DNA of 64,000 nucleotides, from IMG/VR virus record IMGVR_UViG_3300015199_000002, positions 18,985 through 82,984 of that record; one strand, written 5' to 3'. Each line of letters starts with the position of its first letter. Position 1 is the first letter of the stretch. The stretch comes from a virus. Of this stretch, positions 9,408 through 17,366 are shown in pieces. The translations under genes were made by a program, and so were the position numbers. The notes beneath the pieces are model-generated. The model saw only the letters and a list, made by a program, of their open reading frames with translations, did no database searches and was not told the DNA's origin.

Positions 9408-9851
9408 CTACCCTATAAATGATAAAAATAGGCTCCCAGAAACAGGCGCCGCTGAGTCAGTAGCTCTCACTGAGATTGAGCTGCCTGCTGGGATTATTGT
9501 GTTCACTTCGTTATCTTGTCCTGGAGCCAGGATAACTAGCAGTGTTGCTCCGACGTATAACGATATAGCTACCCCGGTCTGCTCATTGGGGACTGTAAGC
9601 GCTATCTTAGCGGGAGTGGACGCCGTAACCTGATACAATGCGCCACCGCTACCGTTGATGTTGGAGAAAGGAATCTCGTAAGTAGCTACGACGGTCATGC
9701 CATTAATATCACCGTCGACGATCGTGACTGGAACTACTACTCCGCTCGATACGCCGTTGACTGTTACCCGTAGCTGATCGTTAGCTTCGTCGTAGACTCT
9801 TTGTATTACCTGCGGTTCGCCTAATTTTGTGATTACTGGATTTTGTGCCAT
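9408..9851 (-). CDS. Fibre-associated protein, KLGEQQI family (copy 2 of 3)
   Basis: 147 residues. The N-terminus (ITKLGEPQVIQRVYDEANDQ) is almost the same as in the proteins at 4441..4905 and 20890..21630. The C-terminal domain differs and is beta-rich (YLGATLL-like strands, PAGSSISVRATD). It is followed by the HNH gene and then by the 1271-aa fibre. The likely role is an adaptor or small receptor-binding subunit. No enzymatic motif is present. Confidence 0.65.
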   Translation of the reverse strand: MAQNPVITKLGEPQVIQRVYDEANDQLRVTVNGVSSGVVVPVTIVDGDINGMTVVATYEIPFSNINGSGGALYQVTASTPAKIALTVPNEQTGVAISLYVGATLLVILAPGQDNEVNTIIPAGSSISVRATDSAAPVSGSLFLSFIG

Positions 9852-9863
9852 AATTATTTTATT

Positions 9864-11735
9864 CTACTGGTAATATTCTTCAATCACTATGAGGCCGGAT
9901 CCACCGTTTCCGGCATTGAAACTTCCGCCGGTTCCGTGTGTTCCGCCTGCGCCAACTGAATATAAATAACTCGATGCAGGGCTTGTGATTATGCCGACAA
10001 CGGCCGCGCCGGCGCCTCCGCCTCCGCCAGTCACGATCGCAGTGCTGTTATTGAAGCCGCCGCCTCCGCCCGCTCCGCTATTAGCTGCGCCGTTATTAGA
10101 AGGGCCGCCAGCGCCACCAAAAATTCCTGCTCCGCCCATACCGCCGGCAGTAGATACTGTGGTTGTCGCCAAAAATCCGCTGGCGCCGTCGCTCCCCGTT
10201 TGAGACACTACTTTAACTGTGGTATTTGTAGAAATTAAGCCGCCAGCTCCGCCGGCAGCCCCATTTGGTCCGCTAGCTCCGCCGCTTCCTCCGTCTGCCG
10301 AAATAACAGAGCCGAAGGTTGTTGATGCACCACTATTGCCGTTATTACCGCCGGCGCCCGACTGGCCTCCAGCTCCACCGCCGCCTATGGCCGTGATCTT
10401 AATGTAGAGGGGGGCCGGGGAAGATGGCGTCAGATATGTTTGATTCGTACCAGAGGTGAATCTTTGCACCGTAGGGGCAATAGGACTTGCTAAAGAGCTT
10501 GCCCACTTGACGCCAAGCGCCTGCGCACTATCGGCAGTCAATACTGTCCCGTTTGCTCCGACAGGGATGCGAGCGTTTACTGTGTTGTAGCCTAGTAAAT
10601 CCCCTTTAGTAGTGAGAGGGCTAAGCGCATTGAGACCAGCATTTGCCGTTGTCTGCCCTGTACCGCCTCGGCTGATTGCTATGGGGGTTGCGTTCCAGGA
10701 GCCAGTTGAAATTGACCCGACCGTAGCAAGAGACGGCGCAGATGTCAGCGCTGATAGAGTAGCAAGGGTAGAGTTAGTGGTGGCGACTAAGCTTGTAGCA
10801 GTTGCCCCAGGGCCAGTTCCCGTTACGTCCCCAGTGAGAGATGTAACAGCGAATGACGAAGCAGAAGTCCAAGTCATAGGGCTAGAAGAGCCCCCTCCGC
10901 TAGTTAAAACCTGACCTGAAGTTCCTGCCGTTGAAGGGAGGTTAAAATTATATGAGCTGACTGCGGCGAGAGATAGCAGGGAAACAGTAGCGGAGCCGTT
11001 GACAAAATTGATGCCAAATCCGCCAAAGGAACTGATTGTGCCATTTAGATTCAGTCCTCCTGATAATATGAGGTTGCCGCCGTTAGAGCTTGCAGATAAA
11101 GCCGCGGTACCGCTTGAGGATCCTGGGATGTTAATCCCGTTGAAAGCGTTGATTACGCCAGTTGCGTTCAGTCCGCCGGAGGTTACTAAAAATCCTCCGT
11201 TAGTGCTGGCTGAAATGGTAGCAGTGCCGCTTGAGGAGCCGGCTATGCTGATTGTTTGCCCTGCTGCAACGTTTGTATGCCCATTAATTTGCGCGGTTCC
11301 GCTTATGGTAGGATTTACTATACTTGCATTTGATATAGTACCACCTGAAATGGTCGGTGCCGAAATCACAGCATTTAATAGCGAATTGCTATTTAGGTTG
11401 ATGTTTGAGCCGAACAAGAAGTTGTTGCTCGAATCAAGAGTAAGACCTATATCCGCGTTGCCTCCGGCGTTTCGAAAATTGATGAATTGCGAATTTGCGA
11501 GCCTGAGTACTCCAGCCGAAGCGGCGCCATTAGCCGAGGATACAAAGTAAGGCGAGATCAAGCCGAAGTTTGGCCCGAAGTTTGCATCTGCTGTCAATAC
11601 AAACGCACCGCCGCTCTTGGCCAAGACGCCGTTAGAGAGGGCGATTAAGTACGCAGATAGACTAGGGCCCCAGGCGCTATCGCCTACGGCCGGGATGCTG
11701 TAAGTTACATTATTTAATACAACCGAAGTTGCCAA
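9864..11735 (-). CDS. Tail fibre with glycine-rich tip
   Basis: 623 residues. The N-terminus (VTYSIPAVGDSAWGPSLSAY) is a common start of phage tail fibres. The middle is Ser/Thr/Ala/Gly-rich. One stretch (VAAGQTISIAGSSSGTATIS and on) is nearly the same, also in DNA, as part of the 1271-aa fibre. The last ~190 residues are a glycine-rich tip module: QRFTSGTNQTYLTPS, GGGGAGG runs, ending in GGSGLIVIEEYYQ. That ending is familiar from many phage fibres, where glycine-rich tips contact host receptors. A perfect 7-bp hairpin lies just upstream at 11756-11776. Confidence 0.85.
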   Translation of the reverse strand: MATSVVLNNVTYSIPAVGDSAWGPSLSAYLIALSNGVLAKSGGAFVLTADANFGPNFGLISPYFVSSANGAASAGVLRLANSQFINFRNAGGNADIGLTLDSSNNFLFGSNINLNSNSLLNAVISAPTISGGTISNASIVNPTISGTAQINGHTNVAAGQTISIAGSSSGTATISASTNGGFLVTSGGLNATGVINAFNGINIPGSSSGTAALSASSNGGNLILSGGLNLNGTISSFGGFGINFVNGSATVSLLSLAAVSSYNFNLPSTAGTSGQVLTSGGGSSSPMTWTSASSFAVTSLTGDVTGTGPGATATSLVATTNSTLATLSALTSAPSLATVGSISTGSWNATPIAISRGGTGQTTANAGLNALSPLTTKGDLLGYNTVNARIPVGANGTVLTADSAQALGVKWASSLASPIAPTVQRFTSGTNQTYLTPSSPAPLYIKITAIGGGGAGGQSGAGGNNGNSGASTTFGSVISADGGSGGASGPNGAAGGAGGLISTNTTVKVVSQTGSDGASGFLATTTVSTAGGMGGAGIFGGAGGPSNNGAANSGAGGGGGFNNSTAIVTGGGGGAGAAVVGIITSPASSYLYSVGAGGTHGTGGSFNAGNGGSGLIVIEEYYQ

Positions 11736-11755
11736 GTGGGTATCCTATTCTTTTC

Positions 11756-11776
11756 TGGGCTCTATCCGTGAGCCCA
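11756..11776 (-). other. RNA hairpin upstream of the glycine-rich fibre gene
   Basis: A perfect inverted repeat, TGGGCTC / GAGCCCA, with a 7-base loop lies in the 65-base gap between the capsid-adjacent gene and the fibre gene. On the transcribed strand it is followed by A-rich sequence and not a T run, so it does not look like an intrinsic terminator. It could be an mRNA processing or stability element. Confidence 0.4.
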
Positions 11777-11800
11777 CAACCTAAAAGGGACAGGAACCTA

Positions 11801-13363
11801 CTAGAAGCCCAAATGGTAGGTGTTTAAGGCACTGACCGTAGTTGGGGCAGCTCCGCCTGTTAACCTAGCGCCGCTGGCGCTCACTCCGCCAGTCCCTGAG
11901 ATGGTGGTCATGTTCCCGTAAATACCGGGGGCTATGGCGGTTAAAGTAACCACCGAGCTTGGGCTATTCGTAGGAGTAGCCAAAGTGTCCGTATTCGTGT
12001 CAAACGTGATCGCACCGGTGCGTGCCATCGCAGCTCCTGTGATGGTCGCTCCCGTGTTGAACGTGATGCTTGCAAGGGCGACGATAATGCCCTTCATTAC
12101 AGACGTGGTTCCAAGAGTCGCCGAACTGCCGACTTGCCAGAACACGTTACCTGCCTGAGCTCCGCCTGTGAGTACCACAGACGCCGCAGAGGCCGCCGTC
12201 AACGTGCTTCCGATTTGGAACACGAATGTGTCATTAGCGCCACCGTGTAGGGTGAGCGTTCCGGTCAACTGAGCAGAGGTGTTAAACGTATACACACCAG
12301 GAGCGAGTGTCATTCCGCCCAGGTTCTGTCCAGAGAGGTTCTCGTTCGAGGGAAGAGCTGCTAGGTAGTTGTAGATCGACGTTGCAGCAACCTGAGCATT
12401 AGCCGCTGCCGTATTAGCAACGTCCGATGACCCAGATACGGTAGGAGCGCCCGTTACAGAGGTTCCGGGGCTGAGTGCCAAAGAGCCCGTAATAGTTGTG
12501 CTACCGGTGTTTGTGATCGTCGAGGAAGCAATTGCAGCGTAAGTTGCTGCAGCTCCCATAACAGGGGCAAGAGGCCCTGCACCAGGAGTTCCGCCAACCG
12601 GCTTAACTACCGAGGTAACGAACGGGTTAATGCTCGTATTGGCCGCGATAGCCGCAGACAGGTTAGCCGCCGTTTCTGCGTCTGTAAAGCCTTGCTCGTA
12701 CTGAACGCTGCTTACAGCGCTTCCCGTGATCGTGTGCGTGAAGGTGAAGCTTGTCGGAGCAGATCCGTCAGCAACCGCGGTAGCGACGCCAGCAGCGTTA
12801 TTGGTAACGATAACATGACCAGAAGCTCCTGAGGTAAGCGTTACGTTGACTGTAGGTAGAGCAGCGGCAGCAGCAACCGTAGCTAGAGCAAGAGTAGCGG
12901 CAGAGGCATTAGTAGCACCTGCAACCATGATGCCCGTTCGGCTAGCAGGAGCAGGGTCAACGCCCGCGCCGTTAATGTTGTACCAAACATAGTACTTATG
13001 CGCCGCTGATTGGTCTTGGAAAATGAAAAATTTACTGTTCAAACTGCCGGCAGTGTCTGCAGTCAGCGTAATGTTTGTCGTATCTCTGTGATCGACATCT
13101 GTCAGGGTAACTCCGTTAATGATCGCTGTGTTACCAGCTGCGCTTCCTGATAGAGTCAAAGTGCCGCTAGCGAGCACTGCGTCGCCAGAGTTAACTTGGG
13201 AGGTGAAATAGCAGTCGCGGTTGCCGATTGAGGCGGCGGAGAAGAACCTTGCTGCGTATACGGCTTCGACTCGAGGTTTCGAGGACGGGCGAAGGAGGAG
13301 ATCCTTACACGTCTGAAAAGCTTCTGTTCTGTGAGTGATTACGAGAGTAGTTTGGTTAGGCAT
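11801..13363 (-). CDS. Capsid-adjacent structural protein with inserted DUF3494 ice-binding-like domain
   Basis: 520 residues. Residues ~1-250 have phage structural features (TTNITLTADTAGS, KYYVWYNINGAGVDPAPA, TAANLSAAIAANTSINPFVT). Residues ~258-462 match the DUF3494 / type 1 ice-binding fold: ITNTGSTTITGSLALSPGTS, LGGMTLAPGVYTFNTSAQL, TGTLTLHGG, FVFQIGSTL, AGNVFWQVGSSATLGT, GIIVALASITFNTGA and ARTGAITFDTN. After it, VVTLTAIAPGIYGN resumes the phage domain, so the module looks inserted. The gene directly follows the major capsid gene after a terminator. A particle-surface decoration or adhesion role is inferred. Ice binding itself is not shown, since many DUF3494 domains act as adhesins. Confidence 0.8.
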   Translation of the reverse strand: MPNQTTLVITHRTEAFQTCKDLLLRPSSKPRVEAVYAARFFSAASIGNRDCYFTSQVNSGDAVLASGTLTLSGSAAGNTAIINGVTLTDVDHRDTTNITLTADTAGSLNSKFFIFQDQSAAHKYYVWYNINGAGVDPAPASRTGIMVAGATNASAATLALATVAAAAALPTVNVTLTSGASGHVIVTNNAAGVATAVADGSAPTSFTFTHTITGSAVSSVQYEQGFTDAETAANLSAAIAANTSINPFVTSVVKPVGGTPGAGPLAPVMGAAATYAAIASSTITNTGSTTITGSLALSPGTSVTGAPTVSGSSDVANTAAANAQVAATSIYNYLAALPSNENLSGQNLGGMTLAPGVYTFNTSAQLTGTLTLHGGANDTFVFQIGSTLTAASAASVVLTGGAQAGNVFWQVGSSATLGTTSVMKGIIVALASITFNTGATITGAAMARTGAITFDTNTDTLATPTNSPSSVVTLTAIAPGIYGNMTTISGTGGVSASGARLTGGAAPTTVSALNTYHLGF

Positions 13364-13431
13364 TGTCTTATTTCCTTATGACCCCGGGATTTTTTTGAAC
13401 AGCGCGTTTGGGGCAATAGTACTGTTCGTTT

Positions 13432-13475
13432 AAAAAAGAGTCAGGGCCAGCAAGCGTTTTAAGCTTGCCAGCCCT
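13432..13475 (-). terminator. Intrinsic terminator after the major capsid gene
   Basis: On the minus strand the sequence gives a 13-bp stem, AGGGCTGGCAAGC paired with GCTTGCTGGCCCT. Two pairs are G-U wobbles, the loop has 7 bases, and six T follow after a 5-base gap. It lies 17 bases past the capsid stop. It probably ends or attenuates transcription so that capsid mRNA exceeds that of the downstream genes. The wobble pairs exist only in the minus-strand RNA, which fixes the direction. Confidence 0.85.
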
Positions 13476-13491
13476 AACTATTACCTAACAA

Positions 13492-14778
13492 TTAAGTAGG
13501 TTGGATCTGCGTGAACTTAACAGTGTGGGCAGGAGCTTCGATCAAGATAGCTTGATCGGTATAAGCTCTGGTTACCCATCCGTTCGTGCTCTGGTTCTGG
13601 AACAGATATTCTTCTTGTCCAGTCGGCCCTTCGCCGCGGAACGAGATGTCCGTCGAACCAACGCGTTGGATGATGTCAAGAGGAAGCGCGAACGCATCGC
13701 CTGACTTCACCATCGGGTGTGGTACGAGTTCGATCACGCCATTCTGTCCGTAGAATGTAACCGTTTCAAAGCCGTTTTCAGCCTTCTTCTTGGAATAGCT
13801 GCCGTCAAACTTACGTTGAGCCGCGAGGTCAGACATAATGTTTGCGAACGAGTCTGGGTTCATGAGAAGAGCAACGTCTTCCATCAAACCACGACCGACT
13901 GCGAGAGCGAGACCCGAGAGGATTTTACCCATCGAGAATTCTGCAGTTCCGCAAGGATAGATGTTACCCTGCCAGAGATTGTAGGTCGTAGCGTTAATGT
14001 TGAACAACGTTCCGGTGTTCGTCATGATGGCGTCGATGCCCGTCATTTCGTTACCGAAGGCGCCGTAGAAGAAGAACGTAGCCGCGAGGCCTGCTCCGTC
14101 GACGGCCGTCAAGTCAGCGCTGTTTCCAGAAACGGAAATAGTGTGAAGTGAAGCGTTGACTGCAGTCACAACGATAGCAGCGTTCGTGTTCAGCTGTGAA
14201 GAGACGTTATACGCATCGAGAGACGCGTTTTCCATCCCAGACCAGATTCCGTTTGCCCAAGTGGCAGGAGAAATCGTATAAGTACGAGTTCCGCCTGAAC
14301 CAGAGGTAGAAAGAACCTGACCGATACCGGTAGAAGATCCACCGTAAATCAGAGCAATTTCAACGCGCTTCGTTGCAGAGAGCTTCATGCGTTCCATCAA
14401 GAGACGGACAGCTTGCTCTACGCAAGTTTCGCCTTTTGACTGGGCGCGGGACACGGCGCCGTAGCTGATGCCGGACTGGAGCGTGAGCTCCGAGCCAGGA
14501 ATCTGAGCATCTTGCATTTGCATGCTGATTGCGCTGTTGAGGTTGTAGTTGAGCGCCGAGTTCCCACCGTAGGTGAAACCGTGCTCGTCTGAGACCACGA
14601 CCGGGAGGTGGTACTTGTCCCCTAGGAGCGCCGCTCGAGCGAACGGAAGACGCTTCTGGAGAATACCCCAATCTGGAATTAAGTCTTTAACTTCACGGGA
14701 ATAGATCTGTCTGAAGAGACCGTTTAGGGTCGCTCCGACGTTGGTATTTGTGCCCTGGTTCGAAGATGGTTGAGCCAT
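13492..14778 (-). CDS. Major capsid protein (HK97-fold type)
   Basis: 428 residues. The N-terminal region (LNGLFRQIYSREVKDLIPDW, then YHLPVVVSDEHGFTYGG) is the pattern of a group of phage major capsid proteins. A central helix (EQAVRLLMERMKLSATKRVE) corresponds to the spine helix. The C-terminal part (MNPDSFANIMSDLAAQRKFD, then LPLDIIQRVGSTDISFRG) matches the P-domain and final strands of this group. No protease domain is fused to it, and the scaffold is a separate gene at 21746..22699. It is framed by its own terminator, consistent with high expression. Confidence 0.9.
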   Translation of the reverse strand: MAQPSSNQGTNTNVGATLNGLFRQIYSREVKDLIPDWGILQKRLPFARAALLGDKYHLPVVVSDEHGFTYGGNSALNYNLNSAISMQMQDAQIPGSELTLQSGISYGAVSRAQSKGETCVEQAVRLLMERMKLSATKRVEIALIYGGSSTGIGQVLSTSGSGGTRTYTISPATWANGIWSGMENASLDAYNVSSQLNTNAAIVVTAVNASLHTISVSGNSADLTAVDGAGLAATFFFYGAFGNEMTGIDAIMTNTGTLFNINATTYNLWQGNIYPCGTAEFSMGKILSGLALAVGRGLMEDVALLMNPDSFANIMSDLAAQRKFDGSYSKKKAENGFETVTFYGQNGVIELVPHPMVKSGDAFALPLDIIQRVGSTDISFRGEGPTGQEEYLFQNQSTNGWVTRAYTDQAILIEAPAHTVKFTQIQPT

Positions 14779-14972
14779 TTTATTGAAATCCTTTGTTATT
14801 ACCGAGTTGCTCAGTAAATTATTAGTTAAACTATTTATTGCTTAATTTGCTGGGTAGGACTAGCCATCCATTTGTGCAAATAAGGCCTAAGTGCTTCTCG
14901 CTCATCGCATTGCGCGGTAGAACGAGGACTCAAAGTCCTCATTGTACAAGGGACAGGATCCCGGGGTAAATA

Positions 14973-15000
14973 TTGACACTCTACTATTTATTCGTATTAG
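14973..15000 (+). promoter_or_regulatory. Possible promoter for the plus-strand HNH gene
   Basis: TTGACA and TATTAG are separated by 16 bases, facing the HNH gene that starts 48 bases further on. The -35 is perfect and the -10 imperfect. It lies in the 269-base gap upstream of the capsid gene, which otherwise holds a perfect hairpin (GAGGACT / AGTCCTC) and no recognisable gene. Confidence 0.45.
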
Positions 15001-15047
15001 CCTGTAATTAAGCGTACTTAGGATATAAGTTTTTTCTTTTTATATTA

Positions 15048-15860
15048 ATGAAAATGTGGTATTTTGGTAAAAGCATGAAAACGTGCGTAAAGTGCAACAC
15101 TAAAGAAGCCGCGCTACGATACATAGGGAAAACTTGCTATACGTGTTACCGCAAAACCTACGTGGAAGGGCGTAAAGAAAAAATAAGAGCCCAGCGTAAA
15201 GCCAATTATGATGCACATAGGGGAGAAAGAAAGGCCTCCAGAATCGCCTACTACCGTGCGCACAAAGAAGAAGAGCTGGCCCGTCAAAAGAATTACCGGG
15301 ATGCCCACAGAGAAGAAATAAGGGACTATGCTAGGGCACATAAAGGAGAAAGAAAGGCCTACCACAAAGCATACAATCAGGCGCATAAAGAACAAAAAAG
15401 AGCATGGCATAAAGCCAATGATCATATGCGCAAAGAAGAAAGAAAGGCCTATCGTAAGGTCTACAGGCAAGAAAATAAAGAAAAAATAAGGGAGTATAAT
15501 AAGGCCTATGATCGGGACTATACAAGAAAACGCCGCACAGTTGACATTCAATTTAAAATCAGGCTTAACCTAAGATCTCGACTTCATGCCGTGCTTAAAG
15601 GAAAAATAAAAGTCGGCTCGGCGGTCACAGACCTCGGCTGCTCCGTAGAAGATCTTAAAAAGCACCTAGAAAGCCAGTTCTCCCCAGGCATGAGCTGGGA
15701 AAATTATGGAAATAAAGAGGGTCAATGGAGTATAGATCACATCTTTCCGTTATCTAAAGCTGACTTAACTGACAAAGAACAATTCTTAAAAGTTTGTCAT
15801 TACACTAATTTACAGCCCTTGTGGCACCTCGACAACATGCGCAAAGGAAACAAAGTTTAG
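15048..15860 (+). CDS. HNH homing endonuclease with repetitive linker
   Basis: 270 residues, read against the neighbouring late genes. The N-terminus has a zinc knuckle (CVKC, later CYTC). The middle ~130 residues are degenerate charged repeats of about 14 residues (AHKEE, AHRGERK, KAYNQAHKEQK) that should form a long helix. The C-terminal HNH part reads MSWENYGNKEGQWSIDHIFP and YTNLQPLWHLDNMRKGNK. The same C-terminal pattern occurs in the HNH protein at 57869..58498. There is no Shine-Dalgarno at 15048. A second ATG at 15075 (MKTCVKC) is an equally good start. It sits between the capsid gene and the late genes upstream. Confidence 0.85.
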   Translation: MKMWYFGKSMKTCVKCNTKEAALRYIGKTCYTCYRKTYVEGRKEKIRAQRKANYDAHRGERKASRIAYYRAHKEEELARQKNYRDAHREEIRDYARAHKGERKAYHKAYNQAHKEQKRAWHKANDHMRKEERKAYRKVYRQENKEKIREYNKAYDRDYTRKRRTVDIQFKIRLNLRSRLHAVLKGKIKVGSAVTDLGCSVEDLKKHLESQFSPGMSWENYGNKEGQWSIDHIFPLSKADLTDKEQFLKVCHYTNLQPLWHLDNMRKGNKV

Positions 15861-15861
15861 A

Positions 15862-15897
15862 TTTACAGTGCTTTACAATAGTTTACAGTACTTTACA
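15862..15897. repeat. Tandem 20-base repeat, TTTACA boxes
   Basis: Two copies of TTTACAGT(G/A)CTTTACA lie 20 bases apart, giving four TTTACA boxes directly after the HNH stop. Further on, GCAGGG (15948-15953) and CCCTGC (15972-15977) form an inverted pair. Nothing coding is seen in 15861-15999. This could be a protein-binding array or the scar of the HNH insertion. Confidence 0.5.
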
Positions 15898-15999
15898 TAC
15901 CATAAACCATAAAACGCGTATCTACTTGATTTTATTAAACTACGCGAGCAGGGCCTACGAAATAACAACTCCCCTGCCCGCGTCTCGTGCTAGCGCTGT

Positions 16000-16143
16000 C
16001 TAAAAGTAGCCCGCCATCTTGAGCCCTAATATAGCAAGTTGCGATAAATTGATCCCAATCGAGATCATCAGGTACTTCCGGTAAGGGATGACCTGCTTAT
16101 TCTTAGGAACGTCTTTGATGTCGGTGTACATTATTGTTGCCAT
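16000..16143 (-). CDS. Small single-pass membrane protein
   Basis: 47 residues, too short for routine calling. ATG at 16143 follows the stop of the hydrolase gene by 2 bases and the frame ends with TAG at 16000. A polar N-terminus (YTDIKDVPKNKQ) precedes one hydrophobic stretch (YLMISIGINLSQLAILGLKM). Immediate linkage to a cell-wall-hydrolase-like gene makes a holin-like or accessory lysis role conceivable, but one membrane segment and position are the only evidence. Confidence 0.5.
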   Translation of the reverse strand: MATIMYTDIKDVPKNKQVIPYRKYLMISIGINLSQLAILGLKMAGYF

Positions 16144-16145
16144 GA

Positions 16146-16682
16146 TTAGTCTCTGGTACCGGTTAATTCGAACAGCTCGGGATGAGCTTTAAAGATATTC
16201 TGCAAGTCTTGTGGGGCTATAGAGCCCTCTCCGTACCCGGATAGGACGTTGGACAACCCGCAGGCCTTTAAATACGCCACGCAAAGCTGAGAGCAGATCA
16301 TTCCCTGAGAAAACCAGTTGTTCTTCGCTTTAATGTCCTTACCGAACAATAGGCAAAGCGCTCTCCACATAAAGTAGGGGTATTGTAGGAACCCGTAAGA
16401 AATCTCAAGGTCGCTAAGAATGGAGATGATGGCTTTGTCCTTTACGGTCTGGTCTATTTTAATAGTCCATATTTCATACCCTTGCTCGGGGTTGTATATG
16501 TAACTATTATCAAATCTGGTAAAATCTACGCCGACTTCAGCGGCTTCAATGCACATCGGGACGCCTAAAATATCGGGGGTAGTGACTAGGCTGTGGCTAA
16601 ATTTTGATTTTGTGAATTTTTTAATTGCCTGAGCAACAAAGCCGGTTTTAGAACTGGCTAAAACTATATCGCCGTAGTCCAT
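16146..16682 (-). CDS. Permuted papain-fold (YiiX/NlpC-P60-like) hydrolase
   Basis: 178 residues. It opens with GDIVLASSKTGFVAQAIK and SKFSHSLVTT, giving the GD-I and catalytic His of the circularly permuted NlpC/P60 group. The catalytic Cys follows late in GMICSQLCVAYLKACG. This order (His before Cys) is typical of YiiX-like enzymes, which cleave amide or lipid-linked bonds. In phages such proteins occur in particles or lysis modules. It lies between fibre-type genes and the capsid gene. Substrate is unknown. Cell-wall or envelope cleavage during entry or lysis is an inference. Confidence 0.7.
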   Translation of the reverse strand: MDYGDIVLASSKTGFVAQAIKKFTKSKFSHSLVTTPDILGVPMCIEAAEVGVDFTRFDNSYIYNPEQGYEIWTIKIDQTVKDKAIISILSDLEISYGFLQYPYFMWRALCLLFGKDIKAKNNWFSQGMICSQLCVAYLKACGLSNVLSGYGEGSIAPQDLQNIFKAHPELFELTGTRD

Positions 16683-16685
16683 AAG

Positions 16686-17357
16686 TTAACCTTGTATAGC
16701 CCATTCAATGTTAATAAAAAGCTTACCTGTAGTTATACCATTAGCTTTTTTAGCTACAATTTTCATATAGAATCCAGAAGGAGCAAATCCGTAATAACCT
16801 ATAGTTTCAGCTTTTAAAGTTCCGCGCACTGGGGGTAAATACCATCCTTGGTTTGCTAAAGGAGCGGCGTCATCGGTATAACTACCAATGACAGCATCAA
16901 CTCCACCACCTAGGATATTGTCGTGATCAACAAACCAAACTCCCAAAATCTTATCGCCAGCTGTTGGGGCATCGAAAAATGCTTCCCCTGAATTGATAAA
17001 TCTACCCTTGCCAGATCCAGGGGTTCCTGGAACCAACATTAAAATAGTTGCGGTGCTGTCTGATTGAACATCTCCTTCACCGCAGAAAAGTTTTAATGTT
17101 TTATTTGGAATTTCAAATTGAGTTGTTACTGAGGTTAAAGTTGGTAAAATAGGGGCGTTAGCTGTTGGTTTAAAATTAGTTTCAAAATCAGACTGGTCCG
17201 AACTTGCAGGACCGGTAATAGAAATTTGACCGCTTACTTCAGCTTGCCCATCTATCGCCCAAAGGTAATAAGTATCGGATGTTTGTACATATTGGATGCT
17301 TAAATTTCTTTCTTGAGCGAAACTCTTGAGTGTTGCCCAATCTACTCCGATTTGCAT
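16686..17357 (-). CDS. Putative structural protein
   Basis: 223 residues, beta-rich with few charged residues (SGQISITGPASSDQSDF, NKTLKLFCGEGDVQSDSTAT, ILGVWFVDHDN). It starts 9 bases after the stop of the 604-aa repeat protein, within the first fibre block. A particle component, perhaps a fibre tip or decoration, is the likeliest reading. No named family is recognised. Confidence 0.55.
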   Translation of the reverse strand: MQIGVDWATLKSFAQERNLSIQYVQTSDTYYLWAIDGQAEVSGQISITGPASSDQSDFETNFKPTANAPILPTLTSVTTQFEIPNKTLKLFCGEGDVQSDSTATILMLVPGTPGSGKGRFINSGEAFFDAPTAGDKILGVWFVDHDNILGGGVDAVIGSYTDDAAPLANQGWYLPPVRGTLKAETIGYYGFAPSGFYMKIVAKKANGITTGKLFINIEWAIQG

Positions 17358-17366
17358 AAATACCTC

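Noticed and set aside
9985-10407. Proline-rich plus-strand frames opposite the glycine-rich fibre tip
   Set aside because: They are the antisense of glycine codons and have no start signals or neighbours.
14890-14965. tRNA-like stretch: a 5-bp stem with 7-base loop (GAGGA CTCAAAG TCCTC) preceded by GCGCGGTAGAAC and followed by GGGACAGGATCCC
   Set aside because: An anticodon-like arm is present, but no acceptor stem pairs, and the T-loop lacks TTCGA. It may be a decayed tRNA, but not a callable gene.
15114-15551. Hydrophobic minus-strand frame opposite the plus-strand HNH gene, looking like a membrane protein
   Set aside because: It mirrors the Lys/Glu-rich repeats on the other strand, which gives Phe/Leu codons. 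The HNH motif shows the plus strand is coding.
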